This document shows positions 11,500-22,012 of a DNA stretch of 64,000 nucleotides, piece by piece; the first letter of the stretch is position 1; every line of letters begins with the position of its first letter. Source of the stretch: Sambucus nigra (lineage: Eukaryota > Streptophyta > Magnoliopsida > Dipsacales > Adoxaceae). The stretch lies in assembly GCA_949130495.1 (NCBI GenBank), contig OX422207.1, positions 707,764,456 to 707,828,455 of the forward strand, read 5' to 3'. The notes beneath the pieces were generated by a model. It was not told the DNA's origin, made no database searches, and saw nothing but the letters and a program-made list of their open reading frames with translations. Both the position numbers and the translations under genes were made by a program.

Positions 11500-12406
11500 A
11501 TGTCAAAGATCCATTTTTCGGCTTCTATATTTTGGGCTCCTTATATTTTTAGGTGGCTCATTTTTTTACTCACTCTCATTTTTGTTTTATATCTCTCGAT
11601 GGGACGTCTTAATGATAATCTGTCCATTTCTAATTCTAATGAAGTCTTTGCTATTCGAGAGGAATTTAATGGGTTTAATAATTGTAACGAAAAATTAAGG
11701 GAATTAAATTTGAGATTTGCAAAAAGAATTAAATTTCCTGAAAATGAAAATTCTTGTTTTAAAGCTAAAATTGAATTTTTGCAACCCTCACTATCTGAAA
11801 AAGATATTTTTCGTGAAAAGCTCATGGACATGAATCACAATCTTAATATTTTAGAAATGTCTAAGAAAGAGAGTGATAGTCGAGAAAAGACTCTTAGGGA
11901 CAAGTTTGCTCACATTAAGGGGGAGCGTCATAATCTGCTAGGTGTAATTGAAAATTTAAAGAAGGAGTCCCATAAATTTGAGGAGTCTAATTTATTACTT
12001 GAGTCCGATATTTTAAAAATCAAAAATGACTTACAAGACTCGAGTAGTAGTTGTGATGGTACTAGATCATCTAGTTCAAATATTTTCGTTGCTAAATCTA
12101 AACTCATTATTTGTTTTAGAGGGTCTACATTATTCAAAGACTTTAGAAAAGGTCACACCTTAGGTATCACTCCTCGGGTTTTCACATGCTTGCATTGTGG
12201 TAGGAAATGTTACCTTAGGTCATTTTTTTAATCTTAAAAGAAGTCCTAGGAAGTCTATGTCTAGCATTTCATTAGTTTTCAAATCTCATCATTTTAAATA
12301 TACATTTATATGGGTTAGGAAATCATTCTTAGACGCGCTAGATATTAGATTTGTTGATTCTCATTTTCTTTCACATGAAACCTCCCTTGCAAAATCTAAA
12401 GGTTGA
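11500..12406 (+). pseudogene. gag: A1 gag C-terminal part (coiled coil, zinc knuckle remnant)
   Basis: An ORF at 11500-12231 (243 aa) and its continuation after a frameshift (to 12406) match the C-terminal half of the A2 gag. Residues ~16-33 are strongly hydrophobic (WLIFLLTLIFVLYL). Residues ~85-180 are charged, heptad-like and probably a coiled coil (GERHNLLGVIENLKKES ... ESNLLLESDILKIKNDL). The end carries a broken CCHC knuckle (CLHCGRKCYLRSFF). After the shift, FIWVRK, the segment usually just before protease in sirevirus-like polyproteins, is visible, and then a stop at KSKG. The N-terminal gag (UBN2-type) domain present in A2 is missing. It could be a deletion derivative used as RNA only. 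Confidence 0.75.
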
Positions 12407-14000
12407 ATGTGTTAGTTTTATTAGCATACTTTAGTTTTTGTGCCTCATGCTATATTATCTTGCTAATTGTATTCTTGTTTAGTCATTTTCTAGTCATTGC
12501 TTTATTTCATATCTCATTCTAGAAATTATGACTTGTTTATCTTTTGTATTTTACTTCTTTCATTTTGCTTGCATTAAATGAAAAATACAAAAAGTTTTGT
12601 GTTTTACCTTTTAGTAATTTAGGCTTAATGAAAAATTCAACTGATTTTTGTTTGTCTTTTGAGTATATAATTTTATTTTTGGTTAAAATTTTGAAAAAAT
12701 CAAAAAGTTTTTTTTTTTTGTGTATTTTAGTTTGACACACTTTAAGTGGCATATACTTGTGTTCGAATCCCGTCTTTCATGCTCTCACGTGGTTAGAAAG
12801 TTTGGTTTAGATTGTGAATCCTTATTGTGTTCTTTACCATGCTTACATGGAGTAGTTGGATTTTGTTTTGATATAATGGATTATATTTTTATATGCCTCT
12901 ATCACACATACACGAGCTCTTTTGGAATTTAATCGCCACATGTTATATTTGAGCTTTGTGAGGTGTTGTCCTACCAATCTTGTCATCTACATATTTGTGA
13001 CCTAGGAGGACTAGTGCATGTTAAAATTCGTTGCACATGAGATTTGTGAGAAATAAAAAATGATATATATAAATGTGCACGGGGAAGGCTCAGAAAGGAT
13101 TTAGCATCCTTTGCGAATAGTAAGCCACCGTTTGTTTGGAATTACAAGAAATACGTGGTCCAAAGGTCTAAAAGAATATATGGAATTAAAAGAAAAATAA
13201 TTGCCAAGGCCTATGTTTATTTGATATTATCATTCAAAAATAATATATGCTTATTGAGGGAGATTGGATTTTATATCAACGGTTTGCACAATATCCATTT
13301 ATCCTAGTTGAGATTTCAATGTCATGACTTTATTGGTTTGTAGAATCATCAATATGCTAGGCTTGTATGCATTGTCTATATTTGTTCATTGAGTTCAATT
13401 TATATTGTCACATGAGGTTATATTCAAATGTGATGAAGTTTGCAATCAATTGAGAACTCCATGAACATGTTTTAAGTGATTGGGTCTAAATTTATTTGTT
13501 GCTAGTTCACACCCCAACCTTCCATTTCCATATGAAACATTTTTGCCATACGAGTGTGAAAAGCTTATCTTATTTTGTGTCATTTGTGTGTTTATATCTA
13601 TATCTATATATATATATATATATATATATATGCATGTGCATCTTTGGTATATCTAGAGTATGTATATATATGATATCTTTGTTTAGTCTTTGCCTTGCTT
13701 TCTAGTCTATATATTCTTTAATTCATAATTGGTCTCCATCTTGTTGCATTCTTTGTTGATATCACATGATTAATACTTATGTATCATATTGGTATCTGTT
13801 TCTTGCATCTTAGTTGGTATACATTATTATTTATTGGATTAGTAATGATTTTATTGCCCATGTGCTTTAATGTTCTCATCACTTTATGCACAATTGCTTG
13901 TTTTTAGCTTGTTATCCCATTCCCTTTATCCCTTGCTTAGTTTAGAGGGTGTATATGCCTTAATTGGGGAAGATAAGTTAATATTTTGTTTCTTTAGCCT
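12407..14000. other. A1 internal non-coding region
   Basis: About 1.6 kb between the gag stop and the first polypurine tract has no protease, integrase or RT similarity in any frame. It begins GAATGTGTTAGT, a block shared with A2 just before A2 is cut (around 51246). A (TA)n tract lies at about 13606-13631. Confidence 0.7.
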
Positions 14001-14015
14001 TTGTCTATTCCTGAA

Positions 14016-14414
14016 CAAAAAAGGGGGAGAATGATAGGGGGATAAATGGTATCTAATCCTATTATTATCGTATCTTAGTTTGTGGGAGATTTATTTTAGG
14101 CGGATCTTAGGGGGAGTCGTCTTTCTTAGTAGGTCATTTGTTTGATAAAGGAAAAAATTAATTTAGGGGTATTTATTTTAATTGCATTTAATATTTTGAT
14201 ATTCCCAATGCGGTTAATGTGTTTTCTTAAGTGTGAAGGAATTCTTCTATATAGTGGCAACTTTCACCGGCAAATATTTTGATCCTTTGGGTTGTTTGGG
14301 TCAAGCATTGTATTTTGATTTTGGGTGGGAAAGTTTGTTATGTCTAGTAGAACTTGACAGCCCTTTAGGATTTTTGTTTGTTTTTTTGTCCCGGAATAGC
14401 CAAAGGGGGAGATT
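14016..14414 (+). other. Multiple polypurine tracts of A1
   Basis: AAAAAAGGGGGAGA (14017-14030), TAGGGGG (about 14035-14041), TTAGGGGGAG (about 14107-14116) and CAAAGGGGGAGATT (14401-14414, abutting the 3' LTR) form a cluster. The last would prime plus-strand synthesis. Several PPT copies upstream of the 3' LTR are a known sirevirus trait. Confidence 0.75.
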
Positions 14415-14838
14415 TGTAAGGACACAAATTTCCAATTGAGTCCTTTGTAGTTTTAGCTTAATTCCTGACAAAAACATCTGAGTCATAGGATAGAGTTATT
14501 GATCATCCTTCAAGCCTATGACTTATTTGTTGAAGACGTAGCGGGCCAATATATTAAAGCTTCATCAAACGCCGAGTTTAATGTGCCTCGTTTCTACGTC
14601 ATCAGCATGGTTCCATTGCTCCTAAGGTATGAATGAATTTGAATATATATATAGGAGCTTGGAACATTTTATATTGGGTGTACTAAGTTTTAAACAGTTG
14701 TTTATTTTAAGAAAGATTTTATTAAAACTTTAAAATAAAGTATATAAAGTTTATGGGCTGAAAATAGAATTTTTCAAACTTTCTGGAAGTTCGTTCGAAG
14801 TGTCGTTCGAACGATATTTTCGTTCGAACAATATGTCG
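14415..14838 (+). repeat. A1 3' LTR, first part
   Basis: It aligns with 9723-10187 of the 5' LTR, including the first palindromes, and ends abruptly at ATATGTCG in the middle of the palindrome array. Its (TA)n tract is only about 10 bases, against more than 50 in the 5' LTR. The rest of the LTR resumes at 22013. Confidence 0.85.
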
Positions 14839-15025
14839 AAACGGGTCAGAGCCCGATTGTGAAAATGATTTTTAAAACATCAAGTATTTAACAAGTGCAA
14901 TAAATCTTTTATTATGTACATGTTAGACCCAACTCTCACTTGCCATTCTCACGTCTCAACTAGAGTGCACACTTAACGTTTCCTATTAACCTCCTAGTTA
15001 ATGGTTCCTCTTTTCTAGTCTCCAT
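14839..15025 (-). repeat. Fragment of gypsy-type LTR (element Y), left part
   Basis: It starts AAACGGGTCAGAGCCCGA, closely matching Z LTR sequence at 52498 (AAACGGGTCAGAGCCCCGA), so it begins inside an LTR rather than at its end. Copia B is inserted at its right edge. The Y LTR continues at 19674-20295. Confidence 0.6.
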
Positions 15026-17743
15026 TGTTGCCCAGATATTAACTCAAGAGGGGGGGGGGGGGGGAGGTGAATTGAGTTTAGCAAACTTTTTGGGGTTAAT
15101 TTAATATTTCAGAAAATATTTTAATTTAAATCAATTGATATAAATATCAGAAGAAATAAATCTTCAAAGATTAACACTAAATTTATCTAACAATTTTAAC
15201 TAAATAAATTAGACAAGATAAATCACAGAAATCAATACCCAAATAAATCTTTAATTAATTTTTGTATTTAATAAAAATAATATTCTGGATTTTATTAATT
15301 ATTACGAAAATAATAAATTTCAGTCTTAAAAGATTTATTAATTTCAGTTTTAATTAATTAGCAAGGCAAATGCTTGATAATGAAATTAAATATTGACACA
15401 AGCAAATAAATAAACTTAAATACAGAAAATAAATGACACCGTGATTTTAACGTGGTTCGACCAAAAACCCGGCCTACGTCCACGCGCCAGAGCCGCTTCC
15501 GTCTCTTTGCGCTTCAATACCGTGATCCAGTAAGGCAGGATCAAACCTCCAACGTACAATCGAGCAGCTAAACCTTGCTACTTGTACAACCGAAGCTAAA
15601 GTTCCTGCTTCAAACAATTCCGAAAGTTGAGTACAAAATTTGGAAGTTGAAACTCTCAAAAGTTACAATGTAAGACTGAGTTTCTTCTGGTTTACGACTT
15701 CACAATTGATCTGAATATTTGGCACTAGACTTTTCTTGAATTCTTTGTAGTAAAGTAGTATTTCTTGTTCTTGTTCTCTTCTTCAAGGACAGCTAAAATA
15801 TCAAGCCAGAAGAAACTGATATGCGGCTGTTTCAAACTTTGAGTAGAGCTAAAAAAAAATCTTCTCTTATTGCTTTCTTTTCTTCTTTTTGATCTCTTTC
15901 TATTTTTCTCAGTGTTCAACAACAGCAGCTGATCTTCAATATGTAGATGTCTAAAATAAGATGACCGTTGGAGAGGAGAGTGAGATACGCTCTTCTTGAA
16001 AAAATCTGTTGCTGAAGGAGCATTAAATGCTCAAGAATAGATGGGAAGATATCTTCCATATCTGTCTAAGAATTAAATGGTAGACTGACAGAGAGAGAAA
16101 GCTTTAGTGATAAATGAGATATAAAAGATAGATATTTAATAAAAGAAGGCTTCTCTTTTACAAAACGTCACAAGTCAGCAAAGTCCAGCATCTGATCGAA
16201 CTGAAATGCTACAGTTCTTAGTGTCTTAAGCCAAAAAAAAAAAAACTCTGAATGAACCAAAAAACTGTGAAAGATTACAACTCTGAAATATTCAATTTCC
16301 AAGCCAAAACAGGTGCACGTGTCACACAATGAAGGAAACAAAAAGGGCGTCCCATTTTATCAAAGAAAGTCTTCCAACTTTTTATAGATAGGTAAATATA
16401 TATAAAAAATTCGAATAAAAAAAATCTAGAATATATATAAACTTTTCGGATAAGAATTTATAACAGATTTTCGTTAAAAGAAATTTTGGATATTAAAAAA
16501 AAATAACAGATATATATATATATTAAAGATATTCGGACTAAAATATAAGGATCAGATATAAACGTTACAATATCTTCGGACCAAAAAGATTTTATGTTAA
16601 CATTTTGAACTGATAAAAATTTTTCAAAGATTAAGCAGTCTATTCTGCATTGATGTTATAGCCTCAAAGGCTAGTCACAGACTATTAGAGTGGATAGCAA
16701 AGACAAAGAAAATGACAGGGTGTCCCTATGCCTAACATCAAGTCAGACATCAACTTTTGTAAAAAGTTAAAGACTAATATATATATATATATATATAAAA
16801 TACTATCATTTCTATAGAACAGTATGCTCCAACTTTGAAGAGCTGATCAATCAGTATGCTCCAACTTTGAAGAGCTGTCAGAACGGACAAAAAAAATTGT
16901 ATGTATAAACAATTGAACAACACCCTTTTCTTTTGAGAGAAAGAAAAAAAACGTAACAGATATAAAAAAATAACTCGAAACAAAGAAATAAAAAAAAATA
17001 GATAAGGAATAGATTTATATATATATATATATATACGCAGAGTACATCCAAGAGAGTAAAAAAGATTGAATAAACAATTACAAAAAGAAATCTCTTATTA
17101 TATTGAAGACAAGGCCTGCCGAAGCAGATGGCACGTGGTCCAAGAATTCTGATGAGAGGACTGTCGAAGCAGTTCAACAGTGGAAGAGACTGGACGAAAT
17201 ATTCCAAAAGAAATATCGCATATCTATCCAGATAATGAAGTCTGTAAAATGAATTTCTTGTGAGTTCCAATGTAGTACGATTGAAGGTCTTTAAAATTGG
17301 CCCATTAAACTGCCGACAGGGACGGCATGGGTGAATAAGAATGAAAGACCAAAAAAACTTTTTCATGTACTTAAGAATTAATATAGAGAAAATTATTCGG
17401 ACAAACAATAAAAAAATAACAGAAAAATTCTCGGATAAAAAGATATAACTGATTTTGTATATAAGACATATTTCGGAACAAAAAAAATAAGTAACAGAAA
17501 TTTCTTTTTCAGAAAGTTTTGGCCCAATTAATTAGTCACACCATATGAATTATGTAATAAGATGTATGCATTGTGTGTCTAATGTGTCAAGAGTAAAAGT
17601 GCAACATCCGTGAATACCTTTACTCGAATATATAACTTAAAAAGAATAAAGTTTGGAATCATCAAAACCAATATATTAAGTTAAACTAAAATGTATATTA
17701 ATTAAACAAATTTAATTATGGATAAATTACATTTTTGTTAACA
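15026..17743 (-). repeat. 3' LTR of copia B
   Basis: On the minus strand it starts TGTTAACAAAAATG directly after a polypurine tract and ends CTGGGCAACA. The start (17743) is well supported by the PPT; the end (15026) is inferred from the TG/CA rule and the CTCTTGAG-C-tract block typical of copia LTR ends. The interior (16380-17520) carries many TTCGGA...AAA / ATAACAGAT motif copies and a 39-bp tandem duplication (GTATGCTCCAACTTTGAAG at about 16822 and 16852). A 15-base G run lies at 15050-15064. The 176-codon frame at 16878-17408 is low-complexity and not a gene. Confidence 0.72.
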
Positions 17744-17812
17744 ATCTCCCCCTGTTTGATGATGACAAACAACTAAAAAAATATGAAGAAAAATTTGCAC
17801 TCTTCTCCCCCT
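17744..17812 (-). other. Two polypurine tracts of copia B
   Basis: On the minus strand, CAGGGGGAGAT abuts the LTR (17754-17744) and CAGGGGGAGAA lies about 60 bp upstream (17812-17803). The first is the likely plus-strand primer. Both are preceded by TTTGACAAAC/TGACAAAC-like sequence, so the unit looks duplicated. Confidence 0.8.
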
Positions 17813-17904
17813 GTTTGTCATAAACAAAAAGGAATAGGAATGGGTGATACAAAAGGTGAGATGCAAAAAAAATAACTGCAGATTTTATTGATAGAAAAAG
17901 AAAA

Positions 17905-18279
17905 TTACATTTTCAGATTATTTATCATATGACATACATCATTGGGATGTCCTTCAAGAAGGATTTCTTTCCCATTATCTTTGACCATAAGTTTGATAGT
18001 ATTTCCGGTGTAGGAGTTGGTGGAGGAAGATTCAGATTTGGTAGAAGTGTTTGCTTGTGAGGGAGTAGCCATATGAGGTGGTAGGACAAAAGGCCAAGTA
18101 GGTGGACTTACCCAAGGAGAAAATGGAGGAGAGAGAGCTATGGCGTTAAAAGCTTCGGTGTAAGAAGAATATTTTTTGAATTGTGCATTACTTACACTTT
18201 TGGTTTGAAGCTCACACTCTCCCCAAGAGGTGTAGATCCCGGGTTGTTTTCCTACCCAAACAACATAGAAGGACTGCAT
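17905..18279 (-). CDS. Accessory ORF of copia B: RNase H1-type hybrid-binding domain protein
   Basis: This 124-aa frame starts at ATG 18279; a longer frame from 18384 only adds an implausible hydrophobic leader. Residues 4-48 (FYVVWVGKQPGIYTSW ... AQFKKYSSYTEAF) match the small domain at the N-terminus of eukaryotic RNase H1 and in caulimovirus protein P6 (Cauli_VI family), which binds RNA/DNA hybrids or dsRNA. The positions known from RNase H1 structures to contact nucleic acid, the Trp in TSW and the F-K-K triplet, are kept. A Pro/Ser/Thr-rich linker (about 50-92) and a short C-terminal domain (NTIKLMVKDNGKEILLEGHP) follow. It lies 134 bp after the pol stop, same strand, before the PPTs, and is uninterrupted. 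A nucleic-acid chaperone or RT accessory role is inference; a captured host gene is the alternative. Confidence 0.75.
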   Translation of the reverse strand: MQSFYVVWVGKQPGIYTSWGECELQTKSVSNAQFKKYSSYTEAFNAIALSPPFSPWVSPPTWPFVLPPHMATPSQANTSTKSESSSTNSYTGNTIKLMVKDNGKEILLEGHPNDVCHMINNLKM

Positions 18280-18317
18280 GGTGTGTGTGAAGATAGAGTG
18301 AAGGCAGTAACACACAC

Positions 18318-18330
18318 ATATATATATAGG
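18318..18330 (-). promoter_or_regulatory. Possible TATA box for the hybrid-binding ORF
   Basis: On the minus strand CCTATATATATAT lies about 40-50 nt before the ATG at 18279, between the pol stop and the ORF. That spacing would allow a short leader from a separate promoter. It could also be a chance AT tract. Confidence 0.4.
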
Positions 18331-18413
18331 AAATGATGTTTTGTCTACTAGTTGGTACAGTATTTTGGAAAGATGTGAATACACTATTCATGACAATAAT
18401 AAAAAATATTCAA

Positions 18414-19673
18414 TTATAATTCTAGATTATTTAAACGAGCCATACCAAGTTCGCGACAAATAAAAGTAAAACGATCTCCGGGTAGTGGTTTTGTGAAAAT
18501 ATCGGCTAATTGAAGATCCGTAGAAATAAATTCTAGTCTAACATCACCCTTTTGTACGTGATCGCGTAAAAAGTGATGTCTAATTTAAATATGTTTTGTT
18601 CTAGAATGAAGAATTGGATTTTTAGTTAGACAAATTGCACTCGTGTCGTCACAAAATATTGGAGTATTTTGAAAGGATATTTTAAAGTCTTCTAATTGTT
18701 GTTTCATATATAAAGTTTGAGCACAACTACTACCGGCGGCAATATATTCTGCCTCGGCCGTGGAAAGAGCTACCGAATTTTGCTTTTTACTAAACCAGGA
18801 AACTAGTGAGTGTCCTAGGAAGTGACAAGTACCACTAGTGCTCTTTCTATCAACTTTACAACCCGCAAAATCCGCATCGGAATAACTTATGAGTTCAAAT
18901 GATGTAGTTTTAGGATACCATAATTCTAAGTCTTTAGTACCATTTAAATATCGAAAAATGCGTTTTACGGCACACAAATGAGATTCTTTAGGATTGACCT
19001 GAAAACGAGCACATAAACATACACTAAACATAATGTCGGGTCTACTAGCGGTTAAATAGAGTAGACTACCAATCATGCCACGATATAAAGTTGAATTAAC
19101 AGATTTTTCTTTCTCATCTATATCTAACTTTATAGATGTGCTCATAGGTGTACCAAGTGTTTTAGAATTTTCTAAACCGTATTTTACTAAAAGATCCTTA
19201 ATAAATTTGGATTGATTAATAAAAACACCATTTTTAGTTTGCTTAATTTGTAAGCCTAAAAAGAAATTTAACCCCCACATCATACTCATTTCAAATTCTT
19301 TTTGCATAAATTCTGAAAAATCTTTACACGGATTTTCATTTGTGGATCCAAATATAATATCATCAACATAAATTTGTACAAGAAGCATATCATTGTTAAG
19401 AGTTTTTATAAATAAAGTAGAATCCATTTTTCCTCTAACAAAATCATTTTCAAGCAAAAATCCACTCAATCTATCATACCAAGCCCTAGGGGCTTGTTTT
19501 AATCCATATAAGGCTTTATTTAGTTTATAAACATGATTTGGAAATATGTGATTTTCAAAACCGGGAGGTTGCTTAACATAAATATCTTCACTTATAAAAC
19601 CGTTTAAGAAAGCACTTTTGATATCCATTTGAAATAATCCTTTGGAGTTGAATCCTTTGGAGTTGAATAACAT
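18414..19673 (-). pseudogene. pol: Copia B pol: RT (C-terminal part) and RNase H
   Basis: The frame 19673-18585 (362 codons) begins within RT at FQMDIKSAFLNGFI and contains NKALYGLKQAPRAWY, the catalytic YVDD (QIYVDDIIFGS), SRPDIMFSVCLCARFQ, then RNase H with SDADFAGC, RKSTSG and ALSTAEAEYIAAG. One nonsense codon (at about 18585, in the KHI-IRHHF segment) interrupts it. Reading on, LADIFTKPLP and a natural stop at 18414-18416 mark the normal end of copia pol. The first ~12 codons are a duplicated, non-RT junction, and integrase and upstream RT are gone. The enzyme would copy element RNA and degrade the template. Confidence 0.9.
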
Positions 19674-20295
19674 AGGTGGTCATGGTGGTGGTGACCTTTG
19701 ACCTTTGGTTCTCCTCCTTTCCAAGCAAGTTTTTCCCTTCCCAAGCAACCTTTCACTCTCTCTAGGAAGATGACTTCTCTATTTTGTGTAGAAGAGATGA
19801 ATGAACCCACATTCAACTAATCTCCAAATACTTATAATAAGACAAAACACGAAATCACTATTCATCCCCTTTGTAAAAATAACCAAAATGCCCTTTTGGG
19901 TTGTCTTTTCATTTCCAAATGACCCGAGACTCAAAATTAACATGCAAATAGATTTTCTGACTATTTCAACCCTTCCGGACGCAATGACGCAGTCGAAATG
20001 ACTATAAGGTCGATAGAAAATAAATTTCCTTTTTAATTTAATAAATTAGTCCCGACACGTCCCATACCGCGTCTGACTAAAAAATTCAAATTACCGAATT
20101 TATATCATACCGTCATATCAATGACATCACATTCATATATTACCTAAATATCTTTAAGTAATATTCAGAATCATCCATTTTAATATCCACAATTCGGATA
20201 AAACCTAAATGAATTAATTTATAATAAGATCCAATTAATCCATTAATTTAAAATATAACCCATTTTAAAAGTCATTAAAATTACGAGGTATTACA
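19674..20295 (-). repeat. Gypsy-type LTR fragment (element Y), right part
   Basis: It ends CGAGGTATTACA, i.e. TGTAATACCTCG on the minus strand, and is followed by the PPT-like sequence TACTTCCCCCCTTA. It contains a TTTCAACCCTTCCGGA block similar to the Z LTR (about 55787-55799). Y is therefore a minus-strand gypsy-type LTR element related to Z. A 68-bp segment at 20094-20162 is repeated inverted at 21583-21651. Confidence 0.7.
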
Positions 20296-21582
20296 TACTT
20301 CCCCCCTTATAACAGAATTTATTCCCGAAATTCAGAAATATAAATCATACCGGTAAGGTCAACTCCGAGTATAAATCTCACATCGCAAGAAATCTAAGAC
20401 GTACCGCCCATACAGTACATTAACGAAAATTCCTATCGATGTTATATGCCAAGCCTCACCATATAGTTTCAACTGAATCGAATTTAAATTATACCCAGTC
20501 TTCCCTATACCGTCGTCGTGACAAAGTTTGGGAAAAATGAGCCTCACATATTGAACAAATAAATCCTGAAGTTCTAACTACTTACTGTTTCACAATTTTG
20601 AAAACTACTACAATCCAATGATCCAGGGCGCCCATACACCCTATCGTACCACTTTCAATATTAACATTTTCGCAAAGGTTATAAACTCATATCCCAAAGA
20701 CCTAACTTATTTCGACTCCCAACGATTATTAGTTTCATGCGTGGGGTGTCTCACAAGCGAAATCCAAACAAGGAACCACCCCGATACACTACTTCCTAAA
20801 GTAGTCGGTCATCGAAACTCCTAAGGTCCTTATTCAATAGTGTATAAAAATTTGGTTTATCGAAAAAAAATATCAGGTTTATCAATTTAAACAAATTTTT
20901 TTTTAGGTTTTATTGATTTCAAATAGAGTCTACTCATCTACTCTTCTCTAGAAGACAAGATGCTGGCTAATAGTAGTACATACGCTCTCGTATACCGCAA
21001 GTCAATGCATGCCGATAGTCACATCATGCTCGGACATGCTCAAAGTAAGTAATCCCATGAAAAAAATCAAACCCACGTGATAACATGTAAAACATAGGTG
21101 TCCCACACCCCTTGGTGAGTCTACGTAAATAACAGTGCTATAGGCTAAGTTTAGCAATCCTTTTTGCCCACACAATATTAATCGCTACAAAAATCAATAT
21201 ACGCCTCATAATTCCTTAGATAGAAAACATACCCTCATTTGCGGGTGATGGTTGTTGAATCCCATATTATAACTTTTCTCCAATGAGTCAAGAAAAATTT
21301 TACCCCCAAATTTTCAGTTCTAGTTAACCACACTCCAGTATATGCCCAAGCCTTTGAATATATTGCCTTCGCTAGGTAACACACAAAATTCCCGCATTTC
21401 AAGAACTTCTACTAATGACTCTCCTCATTTTTTTCCATAATAGGGGTGACCTCGACTATGGTCATCATACTCGAACATACTTCATAACCTCATAAGTACG
21501 ATCTCCGCTATCCGTTCAATGGCCCTCATCTTCCATACTTCTCGTACGAACCCGTTCGAACATAATAAGCTTCACTAATATA
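20296..21582 (-). other. Element Y internal region, non-coding
   Basis: A polypurine tract (20296-20310, minus AAGGGGGGAAGTA) marks the junction with the LTR. The remaining 1.27 kb has no gag or pol similarity. A block at 20733-20793 (ATGCGTGGGGTGTCTC ... CAAACAAGGAACCACCCC) matches blocks in the Z LTR and Z interior, showing that Y and Z belong to related coding-free families. Confidence 0.65.
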
Positions 21583-21651
21583 TTACTTCAAGATATTTAG
21601 GTAATATATGAATGTGATGTCATTGATATGACGATGTGATATAAATTCGAT
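21583..21651. repeat. Inverted copy of a Y LTR segment
   Basis: The reverse complement of this segment matches 20094-20162 almost base for base (shared core ATCAATGACATCACATTCAT). It sits immediately before repeat R copy 2, so it marks an inversion or a second, oppositely oriented LTR fragment. Confidence 0.75.
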
Positions 21652-21664
21652 AATGCAACATTAA

Positions 21665-22012
21665 AAACAGATCACATCCTCAAGATCAAATCAAGATCAA
21701 CTCAAAAGATCTACAAAATCTCCTCCAAGAACCTCCAACAAAATAGCCCCAAGAACACCTCTAATCTAAGGCTGTAACTCAGAAATCTCAAGGGCCAATG
21801 TGTATATAAAAAGAAGAGGAGTATAAAATATATTTGCTGCCAAAATTTGTGCCTAAAAGTAGGTTAAAAAGGTTGCCCATGACTTCCTTTTACAATGCAA
21901 AGAAATGAAGAGTTGAAATCCAAAAGACTCCTTTAAATAAGGAAAATAAATGAAGAGTTGGAAGTCAAAACAACTCCAAGAGTTAAAAACATTTAAAAAT
22001 CATTTTAAAATC
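21665..22012. repeat. Dispersed repeat R, copy 2
   Basis: It matches 8610-8945 with small indels, including a local duplication of AAGATCAA near 21680. It ends exactly where the A1 LTR resumes, so this end is a breakpoint, since copy 1 continues further. Confidence 0.75.

Larger units (their letters stand above)
15026..19673 (-). mobile_element. Copia element B, 3' half (LTR, accessory ORF, RT-RNase H)
   Basis: In minus-strand order it has the RT middle to RNase H (19673-18414), a separate ORF (18279-17905), two polypurine tracts, and a 2718-bp 3' LTR (17743-15026; TGTTAACA ... GGGCAACA). Everything upstream of the RT (5' LTR, gag, protease, integrase) is missing; the break at 19673 follows a short duplicated ACTCCAAAGGATT. 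Repeated PPTs, a long LTR and an extra ORF after pol agree with the sirevirus group of Ty1/copia. Its right-hand neighbour is the rest of element Y. Confidence 0.85.

Noticed and set aside
12759..12772. Possible tRNA gene or SINE (GTTCGAATCCC B-box-like sequence)
   Set aside because: No matching A box, acceptor stem or anticodon arm can be folded around it.
16878..17408. 176-codon minus-strand frame
   Set aside because: It lies in the copia B LTR, is rich in hydrophobic and Tyr/Ile runs from AT tracts, and has no domain.
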